Positions 45,888-55,816 of a stretch of 64,000 nt of DNA are shown piece by piece. The DNA is from Acanthochlamys bracteata (lineage: Eukaryota > Streptophyta > Magnoliopsida > Pandanales > Velloziaceae). The DNA is taken from positions 6,867,524 through 6,931,523 of the forward strand of contig CM034132.1 of NCBI GenBank assembly GCA_019914995.1. Direction: 5' to 3'. The first letter of the stretch is position 1, and every line of letters starts with the position of its first letter. The notes beneath the pieces were generated by a model. That model saw nothing but the letters and a program-made list of their open reading frames with translations. It was not told where the DNA came from and did no database searches. A program made the position numbers and the translations under genes.

Positions 45888-46150
45888 GCTTCAGTAGCCA
45901 AACAACTGACTGTAATGTGGCTGTTGCATCCTCTGTCCCGTATGTTGTTCTCTGTCCCGCTTTAGTAGCAGCATAGCAGTTGGCTGTTATTTAGCTGTGG
46001 CATACTCTGTCCCGTATGCTGTTCTCTGTCCTGCTTCAAGCAGTCGAGCAGCTGACTGTGATGTGGCTGTGGCATCCTCTGTCCCGTGTGCTGTCCTCTG
46101 TCTAGTATGTAGTAGCATAACAGTTGGCTGTACGATGGCTGTTTTTGTCT
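45888..46150 (-). repeat. Tandem repeats inside the LTR, about 72-bp unit
   Basis: Units beginning GCTTCAGTAGC, GCTTTAGTAGC, GCTTCAAGCAG and TAGTATGTAGTAGC start at about 45888, 45959, 46033 and 46104 (steps 71, 74, 71). Each contains GTGGC-T-CTCTGTCCCGT-TG. The 3' LTR has the same array at about 36642-37110, interrupted by the extra 206 bp. Repeats in U3 often modulate LTR transcription. Confidence 0.78.
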
Positions 46151-46272
46151 ACTGTAAATTAAATGATCTTTGTTTGTCTAATCCTGCAGACTTGTTTTCA
46201 GATTATTAGTTTTATATAAATCATAGTTCTTAATTCTTTGTTATCATCAAAATTATCCTTGTATTTCCAACA

Positions 46273-46510
46273 GTATCGCTGTGCTTAAAAATCTCCTCCA
46301 CTTCCAACTCAAAGTAATTGAAGTCATCGAAGCATAAATTGGCGGTGTTAGAACAGGAACCGATAGCATCGTTGATAGTATATGTACTCCTTCCACCCAA
46401 TGAAACGATCAAACCTATCATCCTCTGAACCAATAAGGCACCATCTTCTTCTGTATCATTGAATTGGAAGCTCAGTGGGAATTTGGGTGATACGGTTTAG
46501 GAACTTCTAA
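46273..46510 (-). pseudogene. Env-like ORF remnant of the old element (N-terminal part)
   Basis: 46280-46340 matches 38965-39030 of the younger element (AAAAAT-TC-TCCACTTC-A, AGTA-TTGAAGTC-TCGAA). The minus-strand frame at 46433 contains FDDFNYFELEVEEIFKH, corresponding to FDDFNYYGLEVDEIFEA. It is the other half of the remnant at 35931-36464. Confidence 0.72.
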
Positions 46511-46744
46511 AGCTGGGTTTGCTAAGACGGGAAAAAGATGGGTTCAGTATTCGATGAGGTCTTATGAAGAAGGAAAAATAAAATATCGTATTTGTGGATA
46601 TTAATCTTATAATTTAGGATATAAAAACTAATGAACCGTTAAGAAAATATGGCTAGGTATAAGTCTGCTGACCATATGTTCAAAACAGTGAAGAACATGA
46701 AATAGAGCTAATTGAGTGAAAAATGATTCACATAAAGCATAGTC

Positions 46745-48250
46745 TTAACTCGTGACAAATTTTCTAAAACAAATCAAATCAAAGTGGTTTGGTAAAGATG
46801 CCAATAAGTTAATTTTCAGAATCAACAAAATTCAAATCAATATTATTGCATCCAATATGCTCCCCAATAAAATGATATTGTAAATTAATATGCTTCGTGT
46901 GAGAGTGTTAAATAGGAATTTTTGTTAACTTGATAGCACTAGTGGTATATAGTATGGACACAATTTTTAAATCAAATCCGAAATCTAGAAGTTGTTATTT
47001 GATCCAGAGTACCTGGGTATAGCAACTTTCCTCCATCTACATACCCTGCTTCGACAGTGGATATTACTACGGATGATTGCTTTTTTAAGAACCATGATAT
47101 CAAGCAACCACATAGAAATTGACAAGATCCACTTGTGCTCTTTCTATCAAGCTTACATCCGCCAAAGTCAGTATCAATATAAACATATAAAGTTCACAGC
47201 ATTTAGGAAAAATAACCTAATTCTTTGGTACAATCAAATATCTAATAATTTTTTTAACAGCACTCACGTGAGATTATTTAGGATTGTTTTGAAAGCTTAC
47301 ACACAAACATAGTCTAGATTGAATATCAGGCCTAATGGCAGTTAAGTATAAAAGGGAATCGATCATACCTCTGTATATTTTCTGGTCTATTGATTTATTT
47401 GTTTCATCTCTGTCCAGCTTACACGAGATAGACTTTGGAGTGTTTATATCCTTACTACCTTCCATATTATATTTTTTGATCAAATCTTTAACATACTTAC
47501 TTTAATTGATAAAGATTTCGTATCTTAGTTGTTTGATTTGCAACTCACAAAAATAGTTTTAACTCTCCCATAAGGCTTACTTCAAATTCTTCGTGCATCA
47601 ACTTAAAAAACTCTCTAAATAACCTTTCATCAGTAGCACCAAGGATTATGTCATCAATCAACAGCTCATTTTCTTTATTCAGAATGAATAAAGTTAAGTC
47701 AATTTTACCACGGCAAAGTCCTTTTTCAATTAAAACAATACTTTAAGCGCTCATACCAAGCTCTAGGAGCTTGTTTGAGGACGTAGAGTTTCTTATTTAG
47801 TTTAAAAGCATGCTGTGTAAAGTTAGGATTTTCAAAATTAGAAGGTTGTCCAACATAAACTTATTCTTCTAGAAAGCACTTTTAACATCCATTTGAAAAA
47901 CTTGAACTCTTTATGGCATGCAAATGCAAGCAATATTCTAAACAATACCTTCTTTCTGATTGTACCCTTTGGACAACATCCTAGATTTGTTTCTAATAAT
48001 ACTACCTTTTTCATCCACTTTATTTCTGGACACCCATTTTGTCCCTATGATGGATTTGTTTAATGGTTTCTTAATTTAGATGCCATACAATGTTTCTTTG
48101 AAATTGATTTAGTTCTTCCTGCATAGCAACAATCAATGAATCATTTTTTGAAGCATCAAGAATACTCTTAGGTTAAGTGTTTGACAAAACTATGGTATAC
48201 ACCATAAAGTTGCTTATAAATTTAGATCTACTTCTTATAGCTTCATTTAA
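46745..48250 (-). pseudogene. RNase H and RT of the old SIRE-like element
   Basis: RNase H lies at 46745-47270, with DNA matches to 39430-39990. 47483-47274 encodes KKYNMEGSKDINTPKSISCKLDRDET and IDQKIYRGMIDSLLYLTA, the RT C-terminus. The catalytic region near 47650 lacks several codons: the reading is ELLIDDIILGATDERLF, where the younger copy has IVQVYVDDIIFGATNERL, so the Tyr-Val of YVDD is gone. Upstream RT pieces extend to about 48200 in broken frames. Confidence 0.8.
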
Positions 48251-49325
48251 ATTACCTATAATGTTCTCATGTGGATGACTAAATCTGTGCTTGTAGGGTA
48301 CACGAGCAAATTCATTGATTTTCGCAGGACCCGATTGATCAACAAAGACATGCTCAATTTATGTTTGTAAGTTAGATAGTTGTTTATCTGCTACCTCTTC
48401 CTCTGCGGCCCTTTGCTATTTCTCTATTGATTGGTACAAGTCTTCTGCTTTTGAGCCTACATCAGATTTTTCCTTTCTCGGCCCATTGTTAGTTTCATCA
48501 AACATCGCATGCACGGATTCTTCAGCAAACATAGTCTTTTATTAAAGACTCCATATTTCTTAAAGTTAGAGGAGTATCCAAAAAAGATTCTCTCATCACT
48601 TTTGGCATCAAATTTTCTAAGATTGTCTCTACCATTATTGAGCACATAACATTTGCATCAAAATGTTTAAAGTAAGCTATGCTTAGGTGTTCTTCCTTTT
48701 AATAGTTCCATATGGAGTTATGTTAAAGATAGGTCGAATGAATGCACGATTCATTACGTGACATATATTGTTAACAATTTCAGCCCAAAAATATTTTCGT
48801 AAGTTCTGTTCCAACAACATAGTTATGTGCCAAAGCTAGCTGCTTTTCTACTAACTGGCAACTAGACATATTTTATAGTTAGAAAATTCATCAATATAAA
48901 GAACGTATAAATTACCTTCCCTTTTACCATTTAGTACTTCTTGCTTAGACGATATAGTGACAATGGAATAGTAATGATTATTGAAATTCACTTTAAAGCG
49001 ATTGTCACAAAGTTAACTTGTGCTCAATAGGTTATGTTTCAAGCCCATGACATAAAGAACATTTGTATGTATAGAGATGAAGGGTTACCAATCTTTCCAA
49101 TAGCTATCACCTTGCATTTGTTGTTATCACTAAGAACAACAATTTCACCGAATTGCGTTTGCAAGTGAGTAAAGCATCTATCATTTTCAGTCATATGTCT
49201 TAAGCAACTACTGTCCAAGTATCACCTATTCTTGTTCAAGCTACTTCCTTCTTCTTCTTTCTATAAAAAAAAATTTAATGTTTAGGTACCCAAATTACTT
49301 TAGGTCTTAAAAGGTTAGTACTCTT
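48251..49325 (-). pseudogene. Integrase tail and protease of the old element, core deleted
   Basis: 48645-48457 encodes LNNGRDNLRKFDAKSDERIFFGYSS, the integrase tail. At about 48830 the sequence jumps from the integrase tail to the GAG-pre-integrase region: 41605-42117 of the younger copy has no counterpart. Both parent sequences carry TGCCA at the breakpoints. The protease region follows (about 49190-49230, with CLRHMTEN) and the gag end near 49290 (GTACCCAAATT). Confidence 0.8.
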
Positions 49326-49529
49326 AGCCATGCAGAACTTGAAGGAAGAGAAGGCATCTCACCGGAGAATATCTCTTTTAGATTGAGAAAGGCTTTTGAT
49401 TACACATCAATACTAATTGCAAAAGAAAATCATGAACAAGGAGGATTTCACTACCATGTTGCAGTACTCAATAATAATGCATCAAAAAACAATGCAACGA
49501 TTCATTTGCTGTATACTCCCTATAGATAA
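49326..49529 (+). pseudogene. Possible HUH Rep-like (replication initiator) remnant
   Basis: A 67-codon open stretch ends at TAA 49527-49529. It reads FRLRKAFDYTSILIAKEN and then HEQGGFHYHVAVLNNNASK. The pattern of a hydrophobic strand, Ala-x-Glu-x-His, Gly-Gly, then His-x-His in a hydrophobic strand (HYH at 49449-49457) is the metal-binding motif II layout of HUH Rep proteins of small circular DNA replicons. No motif III Tyr, helicase or start codon is present; it is a fragment. The family call is my inference from one motif and context. It could be a chance or unrelated plant sequence. Confidence 0.42.
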
Positions 49530-49539
49530 TGCCTCTAAA

Positions 49540-50114
49540 ATTTTGCATGCTCGATGAAGGTATACTTACACTGTGGTTCTGATGTCTTGTTGGCAATTAA
49601 CGAATTGTTAGAGCATATGGAGATTGTCAAAGACATGGAGTTTGAAAAGCCTCCATACGGTAAGAAACGAAAATGCACCCATGAAGAGCTTAATTGGAGC
49701 AGAAAAAGTATTTTTTTTGAACAACTAAATTGGAACGATTCCACAGATTAACACAATCTTGATGTCCTGCATATCGTGAAAAATATTTGTGATAACATTT
49801 TGGGACTTTGTTGAAAGTGGATAAAAGACGAAGGATACCCTGAAAACTCGTTGGGACTTAGAAAATCAAGATATACGGCATGATCTATATACAAAATAGT
49901 AGATACCAATAAGTAGAGAAACCGATCACAGCGTACACATTATCATCTAAAAAACAAAGAAATTTTGTGAATATTTTAAATCTGTAAGATTTTCTAATGA
50001 ATATGATCAAACACTTTAAGGTGTGTAAATATGGCGGATGGTATAATACCAGAATTGAAGAGTCATGATAATTATGTTCTGTTGCAGCGCTTACTACCTA
50101 TTAGATTGCATAGT
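49540..50114 (+). pseudogene. CACTA TNP2-like transposase fragment
   Basis: The frame at 49554 reads LLAINELLEHMEIV, PPYGKKRKCTHEELNW, KSIFFEQLNW. After a stop the sequence continues HNLDVLHIVKNICDNILG, then AYTLSSKKQRNFVNIL and SHDNYVLLQRLLPIRLH near the end. These match the middle of TNP2 (SIFFELPYW, RHNLDVMHIEKNICDNILGT, SHDCHVLLQRLLP). It covers a different part of the transposase from the well-preserved blocks of the copy at 24.7-27.2 kb. Confidence 0.85.
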
Positions 50115-51616
50115 TAAGGGATCAGAGCATTATATCAAGTCTTTCCTTACCTCCTATAAATTTGGCAATGGAAGTATGCAAGTCGGCCATCTCATTTGTC
50201 ATCTTAGTCTTTTCAATTTTTAATCTTTCATTCTCAAGCATAAGGTTTTCATTATTAGGGAGCACATCATCATACAATTCGTTGAGCTTAATGTTTTCAG
50301 ATTTTATAGCATCACAAGCACATGCACTATGTTGGTTCAAAGGAGCATTCTTAAGAATTAAGTTAATTTCTTCAGTTAACCGTTCATTCATCTTTTCACT
50401 TTCATGCATACATTTTTTAAGAGACTTATACATTTTTTTAAGCTTCTAAATTTCTCACATATTTTAGAAAAAGTATCATGTAATTCATCATATGAAATTT
50501 CATAGCTAGAATCGCTCACCTCATTGCATGAATCACCATTTGCCATGAAGCAAATGTTTGCAGTTTCGGATTCATCTTCGGATTCATTTGAAGAAGTTGA
50601 GTCCTTATCACTCCATGCAGCCATGACTTTCTTCTTGTTATTATGCTTCCTCTTACATTTCTTCAAAAGAGGGCATTTGTGATGGCAGTATTCCGGTTTC
50701 TTGTAATGATATCAATTCCTCTCTTGATCATCATCGGCTTTGTAGTCCTTTCTTCTCGGCTTGCATTTCCACTTGTTCTTTTTAGGTAGCTCTTAAATTT
50801 TCTAGTCAACATAGTAATGCTTTCTTCATCATCATCGGAAGAGGAAGAACTTACCTGCTTTTCGATTGTCCTCAAGGCTAGAAATTAGGTGCTTTTTTGG
50901 ATTTCCTTAAAGAGAGCTCCTTTTTCATAAGTTTGCCAATGAGTTCATCTAATAACATGGTGAGAAAGTCATGATCCTTTTCGATGGCATCCACCTTAGA
51001 GTTATATGTAGGAAATACCGCATGCATGATCTTCCACTTCAAATCCTCGTTCCTAAATTCTTATCAAGATTTTTCAAAGGATTAATAATGTTAGTAAAGC
51101 GAGTAAACGTTTAAGTAATAAATTCTCTATTCTCTATTTTGAAGTTTTCATAATCATGCATGAGAAGGTTGACGCGAGTCTCCTTCACTTGAGTGGTTCC
51201 TTCATGTGTTACTTCCAACTTGTTCCAAATTTTCTCTGATGTGCTACATGAACAAACATTGTTAAAATTATTAGAATTTAAAGCACACTAAAGTAAGTTC
51301 ATAGCACGGGCATTCATAGGCATGTTCTTCTTGTCATTTTTCGTGAATTCGAAAATTTGCTTGGGCACGGGATCTCCATTTGCATCCATTCTTATAAACA
51401 TAATTAGTCCATCCTTGATGATTGTCCATAATGTAAAGTCTTGCGCTTGGATAATAATAGTTTTCTTGGTCTTCTAATAGCCATAGTTCAAGCCATCAAG
51501 TGGTTGCCAGTTTGACGATCTTTCTTCAGTTACAACGATGTCCATGCTTGCCATATCGATATTTTCTTCTAAAACGGATAGCCCTTGTCTAGTAGAAACC
51601 TGGTTGTTATACCAAT
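50115..51616 (-). pseudogene. Gag of the old SIRE-like element
   Basis: Pieces match the younger gag in order. 50433-50122 is a coiled-coil stretch (KMNERLTEEINLIL, ENLMLENERLKIEKTKM) ending AKFIGGKERLDIML, compared with ARFVNGKDRLDAIL. 50666-50388 contains KKVMAAWSDKDSTSS, compared with RAMAAWSDEDKSSS. 50875-50663 contains SSSDDDEESITMLTRKFKSYLKR, compared with SSSDEDIALLTRKFKSFLRR. The capsid region to 51540 is frameshifted. The primer-binding site (GGTATAACAACC-like, element strand, about 51603-51614) is degenerate. Confidence 0.85.
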
Positions 51617-52177
51617 TCTAAGAGAAACTTATAAAATATCAACTCAAGAGAGGGATGAATTGAGTTATGCCAAAATTAAACCGAAACATTCCACTGATTA
51701 AAAAATAATCACTACTCAGTTAGCTATCAGTCGATCCGAAAGTAACTGACGAATGACCGACTGTTGGCTATAACCTGCACCGAAGTGCTAGCATAATATA
51801 ATTCAAACAAACTAATTTGAAAGTGCTAAGAAATACAAACCAGTCAGCACAATAAGAATTTTTACATGGTTCGGTACCGTAGTATCTATATCTATGTCAC
51901 TTGACACCGCAAGTAAAAACTACTGATATTGAGCTAACGTACAATCAACCGAAATTTAATATTTCACAAAATATCTCTACCTCAACCGAGTCTCTTCATA
52001 AAAACAACTCCTACAAGCCTTCAAAGGTTTCGTAAAATCCCTCAGACTGTAACTGTGCACGCCTTTGCAAAAGCTTACACAAACCCGCTAGACTAACCTA
52101 AGCTAGCAACCGGAAAATTCGAAAGTTCTCCGACAACCAGTCCAGTTTACAAGTGTTTCATAAGGTTAAATTCAAGA
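51617..52177 (-). repeat. 5' LTR of the old SIRE-like element, truncated
   Basis: About 561 bp align with 34001-34560. Shared blocks include ATAAAATATCAACTCAAGAG, AGAATTTTTAC-T-GTT-GG-ACC, CTC-ACCTCAACCGAGT and CATAAGGTTAA-TCAAGA. Similarity stops at 52177, so about 1.37 kb of LTR is missing on the right. Confidence 0.82.
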
Positions 52178-54350
52178 TTATTGCTCGCCGGCACTTCCCC
52201 TCACATTCGAAAGTTATCTCCAATCTCTCTCGTAGATCTTTCTCTATCCCATGGATCTCTCTTTTCAAATCTCTATGGTTTGATTTTGTTTTGTTTGCCC
52301 GCAGATCTCTCCGATCAAGATTTAGGGGGAGATTTCGAGGCCGACGGCTTCAATTGGATCTCCGATTTCGTGCAGCGGCTCTTGATAGTTTCAATTGGTC
52401 CCGATTGACGAAGGAAAAAGGCAAAATTGGTGTCCGTTTCTAGCGACGACGACAATCAATCTCCTCTGTAGAGTGACAACAATAGGCGAGATCTGTTTTT
52501 CTTATTTTGCTTTTGGTGTATATTTTTTTTCTTGGTGGTTTAGTTTGTTCTTTCTCAAAATTTTCTTTTTTTCTTTATTATTATTTTTTGGAGATTTTTA
52601 ATGTAAATCATGTTTGTGAAGAAAGTTTGTGCCTGTTTTTTAATTTTTGTTACACTTATGAGAAATTGAACTACATTTTCATTTGTTGAATAAACATTAT
52701 AGATTTGGATGAGTTTTTTAACAAATGGATATTGATGTTATGTTACCCGACACCTATCTTGTTTTGATTAATTTCTAGTATTTTAATTTTTAGGTATCTG
52801 GGTTGCTGATGGGTTTTGTGTTTTGAATTACAGGTGGAAAGCTTGTTTATTAGCCAACAAAGAAGAGAACCAGCAGGAGAAAGAATGGAAAATGTTTAGA
52901 CCGAATATTATATTATGCAAGTATGTAGTAAGTAATTGTTAAAATAATTCAGTGGACTGTAGAGGTTTACTTAGATAAACACACGTTGTCGTATACACTT
53001 TTGGCATTTCTTTAGTGGTTGAAGCATGCTAGATGTTTATAATTGGTCTTATTCCCCCTGTGGCGTTAGAAGTTGTATTACTGTCTAACATCTACCGATA
53101 TGAGATTGAATTTACTTGGCTATATAGTTCGATGTTAAATACACTTGCATCATATATATGGTTATTATTTTGAAATGAAGCTGATGAACATCAACTCTAA
53201 AAAGTTATAGTAGTAGAAGCAAATTAAGTTTATGGGTGTGATGGATTTCATCATCTAAGATGTTCTTCACATGCAGATTTACTAAGCCTATATATAACTT
53301 GTATATATTTCTTTCATTGGTACATTCACATGGATTATTGAACTACTTGCTGTTTGAGGTTAACCAAACTATCATATGGAGTACTGATTGTTTCTTAGGC
53401 TATATTAGAAGAATGTAGTGTGACATGCAATAGCTTATCGTACTAATGCTTCAAAAGAAACTGAGGGATCAATTTGTTTTCCAAGTATTGAATTCTAGGT
53501 TGGTTGAAATTGTGTTCCGTATCGATTGGATTTGTGCTTCCTCTTATGGAAATAGAACTCTGCAGTAGTTTACTAAGTGGAGAATGGATAAATAGTCTTG
53601 TCAATTGTTTCTAAGATGTCAATGTCATCATTTGTTGCTGGATTTTTAGAGCTTTTCTTGTTGAGGAACGAAAGATCATGAAGGTTTGAAAGATCCAAAA
53701 GGCCAAGAAGAAGCTCGTAGCAAAGAGCTAAGGTGGAAGACATCATCCAAAAAATGTTTCTGGGTTTTGTTAACAGAAATTTTCTTATAGTTGTTGTGGA
53801 CCTAGTTTAGCAATTTAACCTTGCAGTGACAATGTAACCTGTTGTTCTTTAGAAGTAATGAGCATCTATTAATGCTTATGACATTCAACTTAAGAATATG
53901 GGATTTTATTGACATTTTGCACTGTACTCATTGTCATCTGAACTTTGATTTTGCATTGAGAGAATGTAATACAATTGAAATTCAGAAATTGTGTGATAGA
54001 TGCTAATACATTGTTGATATTGATGTCTAAGGAGCATTCTTCATAACATGCAAGTGCTTAGAAGATTCCTGAAAGTGCTCCAGTTTCTCCTGGTTTGAAA
54101 CAGGAGAAACTGGAGAATTAAGGGTTCTGAAAGTGTGATTTTTTATTACATTTTAAACATTAAATTAAAAGTTATGAACATATGGTCATTCTATTATTAT
54201 ATATCTAATTCACTTTATGCACAAATTTAATTAGCATAATATATTCTACTTTTTAAGAAAAGTCCGCACAATAAAATTAATCCAATATAAAAAAAATTCA
54301 GCAAAGATTACATCTCACTTATTTCAGCAAAAACTTATCGGCAGTAGCTT
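52178..54350 (+). other. Possible exon remnants of an unidentified host gene
   Basis: A GC-richer patch at 52180-52460 resembles a 5' untranslated or first exon. An exon-like segment at about 52834-52919 (after TTACAG, before GTATGTAGTAAG) encodes WKACLLANKEENQQEKEWKMF. Its split codon joins in phase to a segment after TTTTTAG at about 53650 (AFLVEERKIMKV, then a stop, then KIQKAKKKLVAKS). That is consistent with a spliced, now broken, gene of unknown identity. DNA after 53800 is AT-rich with nothing recognised. Confidence 0.3.
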
Positions 54351-54884
54351 TGAGATGAAAAATTCAAATTCAAAGCTTAGCCAAACGTGTCCTAAAATCT
54401 ACTTTCTCGATCGTCCATATTTCTTCCATCTTACGCTTGTGATTTACAGACCCTTCTCCATACTGGAACAAAGTTACCGCCGTCTTTCCTGCATGCGCAA
54501 CAGTGGCTCCGTCAGTGTAACGGTAATCTTCAACAACGGATTCCATTCTTGTTTCCCAGAATATGCTCTCTCCACGAGGGTTGGATTTCATTCGGGTTAA
54601 ATGGGAGTCTTCAAGTTGGATTAACAAGCCTGTTCTTTTGCTGAAGTAGCCCCACATTGTGTGACGGATCATTTCCAACGTTGAGCGCGGCGTGCTTTGA
54701 GCATCGCTGCGTCCACCTAGAGCTTTAAGACGAAGCATTCCTCGCCGTTGATGATTTTCTCTCCAGTGCAGACTGCGTCAGAGAACAAGTTTGCTGTTGC
54801 TTTTGGATCCAATCCCTGAAAATAATATCAAGCATGGAACATCAATTTATATACGTCAGTAAACCACTCAATCGAAAATCTTAA

Positions 54885-55816
54885 GGCCCCGTTTGGACGT
54901 GGTGAAACTTTTGTGCTTTTGAAGTAAAACTATTTTAGAGTGTTGTAAACGGCTGTGAAGCTTTTGCTATAAAAGCAGCTTTATGCTGAAAAGTGTTTAG
55001 ATAAATTGTTACTGTATCGTGCTTTCTAATGCTGAAAGCTGAATAAAGTTTTAGCTAAACTTATGCTTATTTCTGTATAAAGTAGAAAATGACTGAAATG
55101 CTCCTGAATATATAATAATTGATATATTATAAAATTTTTAATTCTTTTTGATATATTATTTATTTTTTAAATTTAATAAATTTATTATGTAAAAATTATA
55201 TAAATAATTATTTGTATCAATATTTATAAATTTATTAACAAATTAAATTATTGATATCAATCAATAATTAATTTGAATAATATTGATTATATAATAATTA
55301 TTATAATATTAAATTTGAAGCCTCTGAATATATAATAATTGATATATTATGAAATTTTTAATTTTTTTATATATTATTTATTTTCAAAATTTAAAAAATT
55401 TGTTATGTAAAAATTATATACATAATTACTTGTATCACTATTTATAAATTTATTAATAAATTATATTATTAATATCAATCAATAATTAATTTAAATAATA
55501 TTGATTATATCATTATTATTATAATATTAAATTTCAAAAATATATTTAAATAACTATTAAATTTTTTATATTATTTAAATAATTAATATAATGTGGTAAT
55601 TTTATAAACTTACCGTGGACAATATAGTCATTTCGCAGGAAGAAAAAAAAAAAGCAGTCACGTGCTTTTTTTTTAAAACATCTCTGAAATGCTTTTCAAA
55701 AAGCACAATTAAAAGCACTCTAAAGTAGCTTAAAGCTGCACTATCCAAACGTTTCAAACACTATTTTGTACTTTTTTCAAGCTTAAAGCCCGAAAAAAGG
55801 ACAGCCAAACAAGCCC
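54885..55816. mobile_element. PIF/Harbinger-type MITE, 932 bp, in a DUF620 intron
   Basis: The ends GGCCCCGTTTGGACG and, inverted, GGGCTTGTTTGGCTG are imperfect terminal inverted repeats. They are flanked by TAA (54882-54884 and 55817-55819), the 3-bp TWA-type target of PIF/Harbinger and Tourist-like elements. Inner parts of the arms are also complementary (AAAAGCA / TGCTTTT blocks). It encodes nothing. It lies between exons 2 and 3 of the DUF620 pseudogene. Confidence 0.82.
55104..55543. repeat. 220-bp tandem pair inside the MITE
   Basis: CTGAATATATAATAATTGATATATTAT starts at 55104 and again at 55324. The following 200 bases are nearly the same in both units, all extremely AT-rich. This duplication explains the unusual length of the MITE. 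Confidence 0.85.

Larger units (their letters stand above)
36465..46272 (-). mobile_element. Ty1/copia SIRE-like retrotransposon, nested, disabled
   Basis: The minus strand reads 5' LTR (44633-46272), primer-binding site, long gag with two zinc knuckles and coiled coils, protease, integrase, RT, RNase H, a further ORF, polypurine tract and truncated 3' LTR (36465-37232). Long LTRs, a long gag and an extra ORF after RNase H are hallmarks of the SIRE/Maximus lineage. It is inserted in the env-like region of an older relative: both flanks (35931-36464 and 46273 on) match its own env-like ORF. The shared parts of its LTRs are about 99% identical. At least five stops and several frameshifts disable it. 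Confidence 0.9.
44633..46272 (-). repeat. 5' LTR of the younger SIRE-like element, 1640 bp
   Basis: It runs from TGTTAGATATTCC (plus) to TTCCAACA. It is complete, unlike the 3' LTR. It shares blocks with the 2083-bp solo LTR at 8059-10141. The short open frames inside it (for example at 45997) reflect its repeats and are duplicated in the 3' LTR. They are not genes. Confidence 0.92.
49326..50114 (+). mobile_element. Chimeric insert in the old gag: Rep-like fragment plus CACTA fragment
   Basis: Similarity to the SIRE-like gag stops at about 49325 and resumes at about 50115. It replaces the second zinc-knuckle region (42600-42900 in the younger copy). The insert reads on the opposite strand and has two unrelated parts, described separately. 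No terminal repeats or target duplication are visible, so it may be filler DNA captured during break repair. Confidence 0.6.
46273..51616 (-). mobile_element. Old SIRE-like element, internal region right of the nested insertion
   Basis: Beyond the younger element the sequence again follows the SIRE-like map on the minus strand: env-like N-terminus, RNase H, RT, integrase tail, protease, gag and primer-binding site. It then meets a truncated 5' LTR at 51617. Together with 34001-36464 it forms one older element split by the younger. It is much more decayed, with no open frame over about 100 codons. Confidence 0.82.

Noticed and set aside
52153..52443. Overlapping plus-strand open frames at the LTR junction, up to 96 codons
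   Set aside because: The first begins inside the truncated LTR and none has a recognisable domain. More likely an untranslated or first-exon region of a lost gene.
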